Origin: Verrucomicrobiales bacterium
Lineage (GTDB): Bacteria > Verrucomicrobiota > Verrucomicrobiia > Verrucomicrobiales > DEV007
Assembly (NCBI GenBank): GCA_029940475.1
Contig: JAPYUT010000021.1
Span: 1-44,222 of the forward strand
Reading direction: 5' to 3'
Length of the DNA stretch: 44,222 nt
The position numbers were made by a program, and so were the translations under genes. The notes beneath the pieces are model-generated. The model saw only the letters and a program-made list of their open reading frames with translations, searched no databases and was not told where the DNA came from. This document shows, in pieces, positions 1 through 7,934 of this stretch. Numbering within the stretch: position 1 is the stretch's first letter; each line of letters begins with the position of its first letter.

Positions 1-66
1 GCCGAACCCGCAGCCGAACCCGCAGCCGAACCCGCAGCCGAACCCGCAGCCGAACCCGCAGCCGAA
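1..66 (+). repeat. 12-bp tandem minisatellite (5.5 copies) inside a coding region
   Basis: The unit GCCGAACCCGCA is repeated without mismatch five times, plus half a unit, and continues off the left edge. The period is a multiple of three, so copy-number change keeps the AEPA reading frame. Perfect identity between copies suggests recent expansion by slippage or unequal exchange. Confidence 0.95.
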
Positions 67-87
67 TCTAAGTCAGTTGGCGCCTGA
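1..87 (+). CDS. C-terminal end of a protein with an Ala-Glu-Pro-Ala repeat tail (partial)
   Basis: The gene enters from the left edge of the window and is read in frame 1 to a TGA at 85-87. What is visible is five perfect copies of a 12-base unit encoding AEPA, a sixth AE, and the closing residues SKSVGA. Such a low-complexity Pro/Ala/Glu tail is typical of a flexible linker or extended C-terminus on an envelope or DNA/RNA-binding protein. The body of the protein lies outside the window, so no function can be given. A strong terminator follows 33 bases downstream, so this is the last gene of its transcription unit. The reading frame is supported by the in-frame repeat and the clean stop followed by the terminator. 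Confidence 0.75.
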   Translation, partial: AEPAAEPAAEPAAEPAAEPAAESKSVGA

Positions 88-120
88 TTGCAGGACGCAT
101 TAATCATTGATATCTACGAA

Positions 121-150
121 AATGCCCGCCAACACAGGCGGGCATTTTTT
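121..150 (+). terminator. Rho-independent terminator
   Basis: A perfect 10-bp stem, AATGCCCGCC (121-130) against GGCGGGCATT (137-146), encloses a 6-base AACACA loop and runs straight into a T tract. It closes the transcription unit of the AEPA-tail gene and separates it from bioA. Confidence 0.88.
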
Positions 151-197
151 GTGCTCCTTGGCGGGAGTTCCAACGTTTGTCGCCATTGCGCGGAGGC

Positions 198-1475
198 ATG
201 GGGTGGTTGATAATTGATCTTGTTGTGACCCTTTCTGAGAAGGATAAAGCATATCTTTGGCATCCGTTTACCGAGATGGATCAATGGTGTGCAAGCGATC
301 ATCAACCCCTCACCATTGACCGGGGTGAGGGAGTCTATCTGTATGACATCGATGGCAACTGCTACATAGACGGCAATGCTTCCATATGGACCAATATCCA
401 TGGTCACTGCCATCCTGTCATTGATGCTGCGCTCCGTGAGCAACTGGACAGGATTGCCCACTGTTCTTTCCTGGGAACCACCAATGAGCCTGCCATTCTC
501 CTGGCTGAGAAACTGGTTGGCTTGTTCCCGCGTGCCACATTCAGCCGGGTGTTCTTCAGCGATGACGGATCCACCGCGGTTGAGTGTGCGTTGAAGATGG
601 CGATCCAGTATTGCCAGCTGACGGGGCAGCGGGAGCGGCGGGAATTCATTGCCTTTGAAGGGGCCTATCATGGTGACACGCTGGGAGCAGCGGCACTTGG
701 AAAAATCCCCGCTATTCATCAGCGTTTTGAAGGCCTGGGAATGCCTGTGCGGCATTTACAGTCAAGCGCACAACTGCAGGATATCGATGGCACGAAGGTT
801 GTCGCGGTTGTGATTGAACCACTGGTGCAGGGTACTGCCGGCATTCGGCTATGGCCCCGGGGAATGCTGCAGGAGTTGCGCCAGTGGTGTGATGACACCG
901 GCGTGTTGTTGATTTTTGATGAGGTGATGACCGGCTTTGGCAGGACCGGGAAAATGTTTGCCTGTGAACATGAAGATGTCATGCCCGATTTGATGGCACT
1001 CGCCAAGGGTTTAACCGGTGGCTATCTGCCATTGGCAGCCACTCTTGCAACCGCGAGGATTTACGAGGCATTTCTTGGCGGCAGTGAGCGCACTTTTTAT
1101 TACGGGCACAGCTACAGCGGCAATCCGCTGGGTTGCGCCGCGGCACTGGCCAGTCTTCGGGTATTTGAGCAGGAGCATACACTTGAGCACCTTCCGGCAA
1201 AGGTGGAGCATCTTGCCGCCGGGCTTGAATCCTTTGCGAAAGGTAATCCACACCTTGGCGAAGTGCGCCAGTGCGGTTTGGTTACGGGAATTGATTTATC
1301 AGGAGGCGACGGGACCCTTGGTGCCCGGTGTTGTGCCGCCGCCAGGAAACACGGGCTGCTGACCCGGGCAATCGGCGACACGGTGGTATTCATGCCACCG
1401 CTGGTGATTACGCCGGCACAGATTGATGAGGCATTGACAGCCCTTGGGCGGGGCATTGCGGAGATCGTTGGCTAA
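198..1475 (+). CDS. bioA: Adenosylmethionine-8-amino-7-oxononanoate aminotransferase (BioA-type, class III PLP aminotransferase)
   Basis: This cytosolic PLP enzyme is expected to convert 7-keto-8-aminopelargonate to 7,8-diaminopelargonate in biotin synthesis, using S-adenosylmethionine as amino donor. The WHPFTEM segment near the N-terminus matches the BioA WHP(Y/F)TxM signature. FDEVMTGFGRTGKMFA carries the PLP-binding Asp, ALAKGLTGGYLPLAATL carries the Schiff-base Lys, and HSYSGNPLGCAAAL matches the conserved C-terminal block. The roughly 425-residue length is normal. The start is uncertain: TTG 177 (GGGAG 9 bases upstream), ATG 198 and GTG 225 are all in frame, and family similarity begins near 225. 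No other bio genes are in view, so a different class III aminotransferase cannot be fully excluded, but the WHPFTEM motif favours BioA. The next gene starts 11 bases after the stop. Confidence 0.82.
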   Translation: MGWLIIDLVVTLSEKDKAYLWHPFTEMDQWCASDHQPLTIDRGEGVYLYDIDGNCYIDGNASIWTNIHGHCHPVIDAALREQLDRIAHCSFLGTTNEPAILLAEKLVGLFPRATFSRVFFSDDGSTAVECALKMAIQYCQLTGQRERREFIAFEGAYHGDTLGAAALGKIPAIHQRFEGLGMPVRHLQSSAQLQDIDGTKVVAVVIEPLVQGTAGIRLWPRGMLQELRQWCDDTGVLLIFDEVMTGFGRTGKMFACEHEDVMPDLMALAKGLTGGYLPLAATLATARIYEAFLGGSERTFYYGHSYSGNPLGCAAALASLRVFEQEHTLEHLPAKVEHLAAGLESFAKGNPHLGEVRQCGLVTGIDLSGGDGTLGARCCAAARKHGLLTRAIGDTVVFMPPLVITPAQIDEALTALGRGIAEIVG

Positions 1476-1486
1476 GGCTTAACGGG

Positions 1487-1747
1487 GTGACAAGTGCCCT
1501 TGTCAGCACGGGAATTCTCCGCTTTGTTTGGCAAGTGCCCCGCCTGTTGATTTTAGTGTTACCGATTTTGGGTCTGGGGTTCTCGGTTCCCTGGCTGTTT
1601 ACCGGGGACTCAGGAGAGCGTTTCCTTGGCTTTCCCTTATGGGTTGTCTATGCGCTTGCTGCCGCTGCCGTGTATGCGCTTGTGGTGGCTGTCCTGATCG
1701 GCTGCTGCTGGGATGTCTCTGCCGGACCTAAAAAGGATGATGAGTGA
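1487..1747 (+). CDS. Small two-helix membrane protein preceding a sodium:solute symporter
   Basis: This 86-residue inner-membrane protein has a GTG start 11 bases after bioA. It has two hydrophobic segments, about residues 13-37 and 49-72. A short GFPLWVV motif opens the second helix, and the tail is charged (PKKDDE). Small two-helix proteins of this size often sit directly before SSS-family symporters (DUF997/YhdT- or DUF3311-like partners). The GFPxW segment resembles that in YhdT, the partner of pantothenate permease. Its last codons overlap the start of the symporter gene, implying translational coupling and probably a shared complex. Assignment to a particular DUF is inference. Confidence 0.62.
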   Translation: MTSALVSTGILRFVWQVPRLLILVLPILGLGFSVPWLFTGDSGERFLGFPLWVVYALAAAAVYALVVAVLIGCCWDVSAGPKKDDE

Positions 1748-3227
1748 TGCAAAAGATACCGGCTATGTGTTGGGCACCGGCGGCCTGGTTTTCATTGCCC
1801 TTTACGTGCTGTCACTGTTGGTGATTGGCTGGCTCGGTCACCGTGCAAAGAAGGCGGACACGCTTGAGGACCACTACCTGGGAGGTCGAACTCTTGGCTT
1901 CGGTGTGCTGTTCCTGACGCTTTATGCCACGCAATACAGCGGCAACAGTTTCATGGGATTTGTCGGCAAGGCTTACCGCAGCGGATTTCCTTTTCTTTCT
2001 GCCGTGGTTGCCATGATGGCGGTCGTCGGCGGTTATTTCCTGTTTGCTCCACGCCTGCACCGGCTTTCCCACCAGCGTCGTTATGTGACCCTTGGTGATT
2101 ACGTCCAGGATCGTTTCTCATTGCGGCTGCTTACCGTGTGCATCGTGTTATTGGGAATCTTTGGTCTTGGCAATTACGTACTCACCAATCTTCTTGCGCT
2201 TGGAAAGCTTGCCGAAGTGGTCAGCGGCGGACGGGTTGATTTCAATGTTGCAGTCCTCATGCTGGCCACAGTTATGCTTGCCTATGAGACCATGGGAGGC
2301 ATGCGCAGCGTGGCGTGGACTGACGTCACTCAGGGCGTGATCCTGCTGCTCAGCCTTGGCTTTATTGCTTTTGCGCTTTTTGTCCACCTTGGCGGACCGG
2401 CGGGGATTGCCGGGGAGCTTGAGGTTGCCCGCCCCGATGTCTGGGAGCCTCCCGCATGGAAAGAAAAGGTCACCTGGCTCAGCAGTGCCCTGCTGTTTTT
2501 CTTTGGCATCTCAATGTATCCGCATGCCATCCAGCGCATCTATGCCGCGCGTGATGAAAAAACCCTCAAGCGTTCGCTGCAGGTAATGGCGTTCATGCCG
2601 CTGGTGACGACACTTATCCTGGTATTGCTCGGAGTGATGGCGATCGCGATTATTCCGGAACTAGAGGGGGCGGAGTCAGACAAGACAACCCTGTTGATGG
2701 TGGGCAGGCTTGTTGAGGATATGCCGGCACTGGTGATCATGGGACCATTACTGGTGGCTGCGGTCATTGCCGCCACGATGTCGACCATTGATTCGGCACT
2801 GTTGGCGATTTCCTCAATGGTCAGCAATGACCTTTACCGAATTGCCCGACCTGATGCCTCAAGTGCCAGATTGACCAGCGTTGGTAAGACTACCTCGATC
2901 ATTGTCATGGTGCTGGTGGTTATCCTGACGATTCTTCTGCAGCACCACACCATTTGGAATCTCCTGAAGATCAAGCTTGAAATTCTTGCGCAGATAGCTC
3001 CGGCGGTGATGCTGGGACTGCAGTGGAGGGCGCTTTCCGCAGGTGCGGTCCTGGCCGGGGTGATCACCGGGACAGCAGTCGCGGTAACGATCATGTTTGG
3101 ACCTGAGATCAAGCCGTATGGCATCCATGCCGGCATCTGGGGACTGGCTGCGAATTTCCTGGCGCTGTTCCTGGTTCAGGTCTCGACGTGCAGGGGACGC
3201 ACGGGCACTCCCTTGGAGACCAGGTAG
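1740..3227 (+). CDS. Sodium:solute symporter (SSS family)
   Basis: A polytopic inner-membrane transporter of about 495 residues with some 13 hydrophobic helices, expected to couple Na+ entry to uptake of an unidentified solute. [10 protein letters not shown] after helix 1 and the [19 protein letters not shown] stretch (Na2-site Ser/Asp region) are SSS signatures. ATGs at 1713, 1737 and 1740 are in frame. I prefer 1740 because AAAAAGG precedes it and it leaves only a short overlap with the small membrane protein gene. The overlap suggests the two are made together. The last 52 bases overlap the 3' end of hisF on the opposite strand, and the last 20 or so residues are hydrophilic and poorly conserved-looking. 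The substrate is not readable; the bioA neighbour is not evidence for biotin transport. Confidence 0.85.
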   Translation: MSDAKDTGYVLGTGGLVFIALYVLSLLVIGWLGHRAKKADTLEDHYLGGRTLGFGVLFLTLYATQYSGNSFMGFVGKAYRSGFPFLSAVVAMMAVVGGYFLFAPRLHRLSHQRRYVTLGDYVQDRFSLRLLTVCIVLLGIFGLGNYVLTNLLALGKLAEVVSGGRVDFNVAVLMLATVMLAYETMGGMRSVAWTDVTQGVILLLSLGFIAFALFVHLGGPAGIAGELEVARPDVWEPPAWKEKVTWLSSALLFFFGISMYPHAIQRIYAARDEKTLKRSLQVMAFMPLVTTLILVLLGVMAIAIIPELEGAESDKTTLLMVGRLVEDMPALVIMGPLLVAAVIAATMSTIDSALLAISSMVSNDLYRIARPDASSARLTSVGKTTSIIVMVLVVILTILLQHHTIWNLLKIKLEILAQIAPAVMLGLQWRALSAGAVLAGVITGTAVAVTIMFGPEIKPYGIHAGIWGLAANFLALFLVQVSTCRGRTGTPLETR

Positions 3228-3970
3228 TCCTTCACGTCGCCGACGGTGTATTCACCGAAGTGGAAAATGCTTGCAGCGAGTACCGCATCCGCCTTGCCGC
3301 GGTCTAGAACATCCGCCATGTGTTCGAGCTTTCCGGCACCACCGCTGGCGATTACCGGGATGTTCAGCGACTGGCTGACCTGTGCGGTGAGTTCAATGTC
3401 GTAGCCATCCTTGGTACCGTCGGCATCCATGCTGGTAAGCAGGATTTCTCCCGCACCGAACTTCTCAACCTGCCTTGCCCACTTAAGGGCATCGAGATCA
3501 ACCGGTGTGCGGCCACCGTGGGTGTAAACCTGCCAGGAATCCGTCTCGGGTTGCCGCTTGGCATCAATGGCCACCACGATGCACTGTGAGCCAAAGGCCT
3601 CTGCGCCACCGGAGATAATTCCCGGGTCATTGACCGCCGCGGTGTTGACACCGACCTTGTCCGCCCCTGCATGAAGCATCACCCGCATATCCTCCACGGT
3701 ACGGATTCCGCCGCCGACAGTCAGTGGCATGAAACATTTCCGGGCGGTGCGTTCAACCACGTCCACCATGGTATCACGTCCGTCCGAGGAGGCGGTGATG
3801 TCGAGGAAAACCAGCTCGTCAGCGCCCTGGTCGTTATAGGCAAGGGCGCATTCCACCGGGTCCCCGGCATCGCGCAGTTCCAGGAACTTGGTACCCTTGA
3901 CGACCCGCCCGTCGGTGACGTCAAGGCAGGGGATGATGCGTTTGGTCAAACCGGAGGTAAACACGTCCAA
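3176..3970 (-). CDS. hisF: Imidazole glycerol phosphate synthase cyclase subunit HisF
   Basis: HisF is the TIM-barrel cyclase of histidine synthesis. It combines PRFAR with ammonia from HisH to give imidazole glycerol phosphate and [25 protein letters not shown] at the N-terminus contains the first catalytic Asp, and VVAIDAK contains the second. [11 protein letters not shown] and the late [12 protein letters not shown] are the two phosphate-binding loops. The C-terminal VPVRPL is common in this family. Several TTG starts exist (3997, 3970, 3949). On the minus strand GGAGG lies 6 bases before the TTG at 3970, which decides that start and gives 264 residues. hisH, hisA and the rest are not here; hisG is 39 kb away, so the pathway genes are scattered. 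The 3' end overlaps the convergent symporter gene. Confidence 0.93.
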   Translation of the reverse strand: MDVFTSGLTKRIIPCLDVTDGRVVKGTKFLELRDAGDPVECALAYNDQGADELVFLDITASSDGRDTMVDVVERTARKCFMPLTVGGGIRTVEDMRVMLHAGADKVGVNTAAVNDPGIISGGAEAFGSQCIVVAIDAKRQPETDSWQVYTHGGRTPVDLDALKWARQVEKFGAGEILLTSMDADGTKDGYDIELTAQVSQSLNIPVIASGGAGKLEHMADVLDRGKADAVLAASIFHFGEYTVGDVKDYLVSKGVPVRPLHVET

Positions 3971-4057
3971 CCATTGCCTCCGTTTACCCAAGGTCAAGCT
4001 TCTGCCACCATCACGATGGATATTTGCTTTATATGGGTTAAATTAAATTCCTGAGTA

Positions 4058-4981
4058 ATGCCTGATGCGACCGTGGGATTAAAGGATCAAGCGGAGGTTG
4101 ATCCTTTCACCAGAGATTTCCTTGAGTTCATGGCGGTGGAAAAGAATGCCTCGCCAAGAACCCTGACAAACTATGCCTTTGCCCTGGGTGAATACCGTGT
4201 TCGCAACCCGCAATTCAAGGATTGGAAGTCGTGCACTGCTGATGATTTCCGCCTCTATTTGTTTGAATGCATGAAGCGTGAGTTGGCGAGATCGACAATC
4301 CGGCTGCATTTTGCGGCATTGCGCAGCTTCTACAAGTTCCTCACCCGCAGAAAAAACCTCACGGCAAACCCCTTGCTTGAGGTGCAATTACCAAAGGCTG
4401 AGCGCAAATTGCCGCTGGTACTGACAATCAGGCAGGTTGAAGAGCTGCTGGGGCTTCCTTTTAAGGTTAAACAACCCAGGCAGGCACCGTCATGGAGTGC
4501 TGCGCGTGATGCGGCCATCCTTGAGGTTTTCTACAGCACCGGCCTGCGCCTTGCAGAGCTTGCAGGATTGGACGTGGAGGCCTTTGATTTTTTCAACGAG
4601 ACGATCCGGGTGGTCGGCAAGGGCTCCAAGGAACGCATTGTCCCCCTTGGTTCACACGCTTTGGCTGCCCTGCAGAAATATCGCGGTGAGGCAAAGGTCA
4701 GTGCCGGGCCTCTGTTCCTGAGTAAATCAAGATCGCGTATCTCGGCCCGGGGAGTTTCCAATATCGTCAAAAAATATACTGCACTTGCCGGCCTGCCTGT
4801 CGGTGTCAGTCCGCACAAGCTACGCCACAGCTTTGCCACGCATTTGCTGGACAATGGAGCGGATTTGCGCAGTGTCCAGACCCTGCTTGGCCATGCCAGC
4901 CTGTCGACAACCCAGATCTACACCCATGTCAGCACCGAGAGGTTGAAAAAGGTCTATGACACAGCGCATCCCAGGGCCTGA
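4058..4981 (+). CDS. Tyrosine recombinase XerC/XerD family
   Basis: A cytosolic site-specific recombinase of 307 residues, the normal length for Xer proteins that resolve chromosome dimers at dif. Residues 15-100 form the SAM-like core-binding domain (FLEFMAVEKNASPRTLTNY). The C-terminal catalytic domain shows the full set: Arg164 in TGLRLAEL, Lys188 in VVGKGSKERIVPLG, His253 and Arg256 in SPHKLRHSFATHLL, His279 in LLGHASLSTTQIY and Tyr288. There is no sign of a neighbouring prophage, integron cassette or attachment site, so a housekeeping role is favoured. XerC versus XerD cannot be settled without a tree. Next on the plus strand is coaX, after about 280 bases. Confidence 0.88.
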   Translation: MPDATVGLKDQAEVDPFTRDFLEFMAVEKNASPRTLTNYAFALGEYRVRNPQFKDWKSCTADDFRLYLFECMKRELARSTIRLHFAALRSFYKFLTRRKNLTANPLLEVQLPKAERKLPLVLTIRQVEELLGLPFKVKQPRQAPSWSAARDAAILEVFYSTGLRLAELAGLDVEAFDFFNETIRVVGKGSKERIVPLGSHALAALQKYRGEAKVSAGPLFLSKSRSRISARGVSNIVKKYTALAGLPVGVSPHKLRHSFATHLLDNGADLRSVQTLLGHASLSTTQIYTHVSTERLKKVYDTAHPRA

Positions 4982-5017
4982 CAGCTTTGTTCCGGTAAAT
5001 AATTATTCTTCAGTGGC

Positions 5018-5237
5018 TTAAATTGCGTCCATGGCGGGCCTTGTGACGAATTTTCCATATTGGGTACGCAGCCTGTCTTTAAAGGCATACCGGACGGCTT
5101 CGCCGATTGCGATTTCTCCTGGCTGATATTTCCGCCGGGAACCTTGCTTCAACAGAGACAAGGCGGTGGGGTGTTTAAGGGCACTGCGCCGTTGCTCTTT
5201 TAGAGCGTGCCGGTCGATTTCTCTTTACCGATGGCAT
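5018..5237 (-). pseudogene. Small minus-strand reading frame, probably frameshifted near its start
   Basis: In the gap between xerC and coaX the minus strand is open for 68 codons (stop at 5018-5020, upstream stop at 5225-5227). Its codons and composition look like coding sequence: basic and hydrophilic, including the stretch KYQPGEIAIGEAVRYAFKDR and ending RPAMDAI. It has no good start in its own frame. Thirteen bases before the open stretch, an ATG at 5237 starts MPSVK in a different frame, and loss of one A from the TAAAG run would join the two into a 72-residue protein beginning MPSVREIDRHALKEQRR. This fits a one-base insertion (mutation or sequencing error). I do not recognise a family, and a chance open frame remains possible. 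Confidence 0.33.
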
Positions 5238-5270
5238 TTACACGGGCAAGCGTTCTAGCCAGTGCCTCCC

Positions 5271-6020
5271 GTGTCTGATTACCTGTTGATTGACATCAGC
5301 AACTCAATGACCAAGATCGCTCCCTCCGGGGTCATGGAGATCGAGGCTGAGCCATTGTTGATTCCAACCGGGGAAATTACGACTGAGACCCTGCTGGGGT
5401 TGCCGTGGAAGTCGCCACAGGCAGGATTTTCAGTCGTGCTTTCCTCCGTGGTGCCTGATAAAGACAAGGTTATCGAGGAGACTTTCGGCAGTAGGCGCAT
5501 ACTCAAGGTGTCCCCCTCGATAGAGCTGGGAATCTTGATTGATTACCCCACTCCTGAAACTATTGGTGCCGACCGTCTTGCCAATGCCGCAGCCACTGTT
5601 TCTTATTATGGCGCGCCGGCGGTGGTGGTTGATTTCGGGACTGCGGTTACCTTCGACATTATTTCCGAAGCAGGCGCTTATGTTGGCGGGGTAATTGCAC
5701 CGGGCCTCTCCGCAATGACTGAATATATGTTTGATCACACAGCACTCCTGCCCAGGATTGACCTTGAGGAACCAGCCTCAGTAATCGGCAAGTCGACCGA
5801 GGAGGCGATGCAGTCGGGTGCCGTTCTGGGTTATCGTGGCCTGGTAAAGGACATCCTCGGCGCGATTGCTGATGAACTGGGCTGTGAAACTCCGCCGGTA
5901 ATTGCCACCGGGGGATATGCCACGTTGATTGCAAATGGGATTCCGGCGATCAATCTGGTGCACGAGAACCTCACCCTTGAGGGCCTGCGGATCATTGCGG
6001 GCCTTAATTCTCCGGGATGA
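5271..6020 (+). CDS. coaX: Type III pantothenate kinase CoaX
   Basis: CoaX phosphorylates pantothenate, the first step of coenzyme A synthesis; it needs a monovalent cation and is not inhibited by CoA. The fold is of the ASKHA type. The N-terminal LLIDISNSMTK is the phosphate loop (usually DxGNTxxK; here Ile-Ser replaces Val/Ile-Gly). TIGADRLANAAA holds the pantothenate-binding GxDRxxN motif, VVVDFGTAVTFDII is the second phosphate loop, and GGVIAPGLSAM is also family-typical. GTG 5262 and GTG 5271 are both possible; 5271 places the phosphate loop at the usual distance from the start, giving 249 residues. The stop overlaps the ATG of the ROK kinase by 4 bases (ATGA), so the two are co-translated. 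Confidence 0.9.
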   Translation: MSDYLLIDISNSMTKIAPSGVMEIEAEPLLIPTGEITTETLLGLPWKSPQAGFSVVLSSVVPDKDKVIEETFGSRRILKVSPSIELGILIDYPTPETIGADRLANAAATVSYYGAPAVVVDFGTAVTFDIISEAGAYVGGVIAPGLSAMTEYMFDHTALLPRIDLEEPASVIGKSTEEAMQSGAVLGYRGLVKDILGAIADELGCETPPVIATGGYATLIANGIPAINLVHENLTLEGLRIIAGLNSPG

Positions 6021-6994
6021 AGATGCCGGATACCAGAGACCTGCGGGCAATCGGGATTGATTTCGGCGGGACATCGGTGAAAATCGGGGCGTTGTCTGAC
6101 ATCCTCACCGATGGTGGTGCCGAGCCGATTGTTCTTGAGACGGCAGCCTATGGATCAGTGGATGATCTGATTGGCGCGATAGCAGGGAGCGTGACTGATA
6201 TCAGCCGGCGGCATCAAAAAATGATTGCCGTTGGCTGCGGCGTTCCCGGGTTGGTGGACTTTGAGCGGGGGTATGTCCATACCCTGACCAATGTCCCGGG
6301 TTGGGATGGCATTGCGTTACGTGAGATTCTTGAGCAAGAGACGGGACTTCCGGTCATCGTTGACAATGACGCAAATTGCATGGCCTATGCCGAGTGGCGT
6401 CACGGTGCGGCACTCGGTTGCAGTAATGTAGTGGCCCTGACTCTCGGCACAGGAATAGGTGGTGGCCTGATCATTGACGGGAAACTTTACCGCGGGGCAA
6501 GCTTTGCAGCCGGGGAGATTGGTCAAATGTCGATTGATTATCAGGGGAGGACCGGACCATACGGGCTTCCCGGTATTCTTGAGGGTTACATGGGTAATCG
6601 GCAAATCAGTGAGCTTGCTGCTGCCCGGTTGCATGATCGGCCGGAGCCAAGCGGGGGGTGGACGCCAAGGGCAGTTGCTGAACTTGCGGTACAGGGTGAC
6701 CCGGTGGCATGTCATATTTGGGCTGAGGTTGCCGACTGGCTTGGTTCACTGCTTGCCAGCACTGCCTGGTTGCTCAATCCTGATGCTTTTGTGATTGGCG
6801 GGGGGGTGGCCAATGCGGCGGATCTTTTATTCAAGCCGCTCGAGGAAAAAATCCGGGGTAGTGTTTCGAGCGTGATATCGGACGGCCTGCGTATCCTGCC
6901 GGCACATTTCGGCGACGAGGCCGGGATTGTGGGCAGTGCGGCACAGGCAATCGACACGGTGCTGGCAGGAGCTCATCAGGAACCGGGGAATTAA
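6017..6994 (+). CDS. ROK-family sugar kinase (glucokinase-like) lacking the zinc motif
   Basis: A cytosolic ASKHA-fold kinase of 325 residues, expected to phosphorylate glucose or a related hexose with ATP. GIDFGGTSVKIGAL is the ATP phosphate loop. GCGVPGLVDFERG and the catalytic DNDANCMAYAEW block follow, then LTLGTGIGGGLIIDGKLYRG and GEIGQMSIDY. Where most ROK members have ExGH followed by a CxCGxxGCxE zinc cluster, this protein has Gln and a cysteine-free stretch, GRTGPYGLPGILEGYMG. Such zinc-less variants appear to exist in ROK kinases of some other phyla (from memory). The coupling to coaX by a 4-base ATGA overlap has no obvious metabolic logic beyond co-expression. The exact sugar is not readable. 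Confidence 0.82.
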   Translation: MKMPDTRDLRAIGIDFGGTSVKIGALSDILTDGGAEPIVLETAAYGSVDDLIGAIAGSVTDISRRHQKMIAVGCGVPGLVDFERGYVHTLTNVPGWDGIALREILEQETGLPVIVDNDANCMAYAEWRHGAALGCSNVVALTLGTGIGGGLIIDGKLYRGASFAAGEIGQMSIDYQGRTGPYGLPGILEGYMGNRQISELAAARLHDRPEPSGGWTPRAVAELAVQGDPVACHIWAEVADWLGSLLASTAWLLNPDAFVIGGGVANAADLLFKPLEEKIRGSVSSVISDGLRILPAHFGDEAGIVGSAAQAIDTVLAGAHQEPGN

Positions 6995-6997
6995 TCC

Positions 6998-7019
6998 CCT
7001 CCCCTTGTTCCTTGGGAGG
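6998..7019. terminator. Possible hairpin between convergent genes
   Basis: CCTCCC (6998-7003) pairs with GGGAGG (7014-7019) just after the ROK kinase stop and before the convergent terC stop. There is no T tract on either side, so termination activity is only suggested. Confidence 0.35.
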
Positions 7020-7039
7020 TGGCCAGCAAGGCGGGCGGT

Positions 7040-7879
7040 TTATACCTTACTTGGCCGTTCTGCGCTCACCCTCCTTGCGATGAGTTTTTTCTGGAATCTC
7101 CCCTGCACAATATCGATGGCCACAAGGATGGCGATGACGAAGTAGAATGTTGTCTTGGTCATGGGCATGATTGCGTTGCCAAAAAACTTCAGATGTGCCT
7201 TGTGCGCGCCCTCGGAAACCAGCATCACGCCGACACTCAGCAGTATGAACAGCCCCAGGATTTCATAGAGTCGATTTTTCTCGAGGAATGCTGAGACCCG
7301 GTCTGCCAGCCAGATCATCAACAGCCCGCTGATGATGATGGCTGTTGCCATGACCCACATGATATACTCGGTTTCACCGGTTGGATTACCGGCATTGTCC
7401 ATCGCCGGCTGTTGAGCCAGCGCCATGGCACTGAGGATGGAGTCAAAGGAGAAGACCAGGTTCATCAGCACGATCGTGAAGATCACCATGCCTGTGGACT
7501 TGCTAGCCTGCCTTTCCCCATCGCCACCCAGATGATCGCTACCGATCATGTGGAAGAGTTCCTTGACTGCGGTGTAGATGATGAAAATACCACCCAGCAA
7601 CACAATCACGCTCTCAAGGTTGAAGCTGCCTTCCAGCAAACCGGACCAGGAAAGGGTAAGGAATGGGCTTGTGAACATTGCAATCACCCTTGTCAGCAGG
7701 AACAGCAACACAATCCGCGCAATGACGGCCACCGCGATTCCCACCTTGCGCACGTAGGCGCGCCTGTCAGCGGGTGCCCGCTTGGATTCCAGCGAGATGT
7801 AGAGCAGGTTGTCGAAGCCGAGCACGACCTGCAGGAGCAGAAGCATCAGCAGTGTGAGGAGATGATTAAGGATTTCCAT
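7040..7879 (-). CDS. TerC family integral membrane protein
   Basis: A 279-residue inner-membrane protein with about seven hydrophobic helices. Family members export Mn2+ or other metals, and some work with secreted metalloenzymes; here the substrate is inferred only. GFDNLLYI at residues 21-28 and NLVFSFDSILSAMAL at about 140-154 carry the two conserved acidic Asp motifs of the family, which form the metal site in the membrane. A hydrophilic loop (about 112-130) separates the two halves, and the C-terminus is basic. It lies 55 bases downstream of mazG on the same strand and is probably transcribed with it. Confidence 0.88.
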   Translation of the reverse strand: MEILNHLLTLLMLLLLQVVLGFDNLLYISLESKRAPADRRAYVRKVGIAVAVIARIVLLFLLTRVIAMFTSPFLTLSWSGLLEGSFNLESVIVLLGGIFIIYTAVKELFHMIGSDHLGGDGERQASKSTGMVIFTIVLMNLVFSFDSILSAMALAQQPAMDNAGNPTGETEYIMWVMATAIIISGLLMIWLADRVSAFLEKNRLYEILGLFILLSVGVMLVSEGAHKAHLKFFGNAIMPMTKTTFYFVIAILVAIDIVQGRFQKKLIARRVSAERPSKV

Positions 7880-7934
7880 GGCAAATATTTTGGCGACAAG
7901 TTAACCCCAATAGCTGAGAGTCCGCCAGAGCTTC

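Noticed and set aside
4058..4981. XerC/D gene as an integrase of a mobile element
   Set aside because: No att repeats, excisionase, prophage or plasmid genes nearby; length and motifs fit the chromosomal Xer type.
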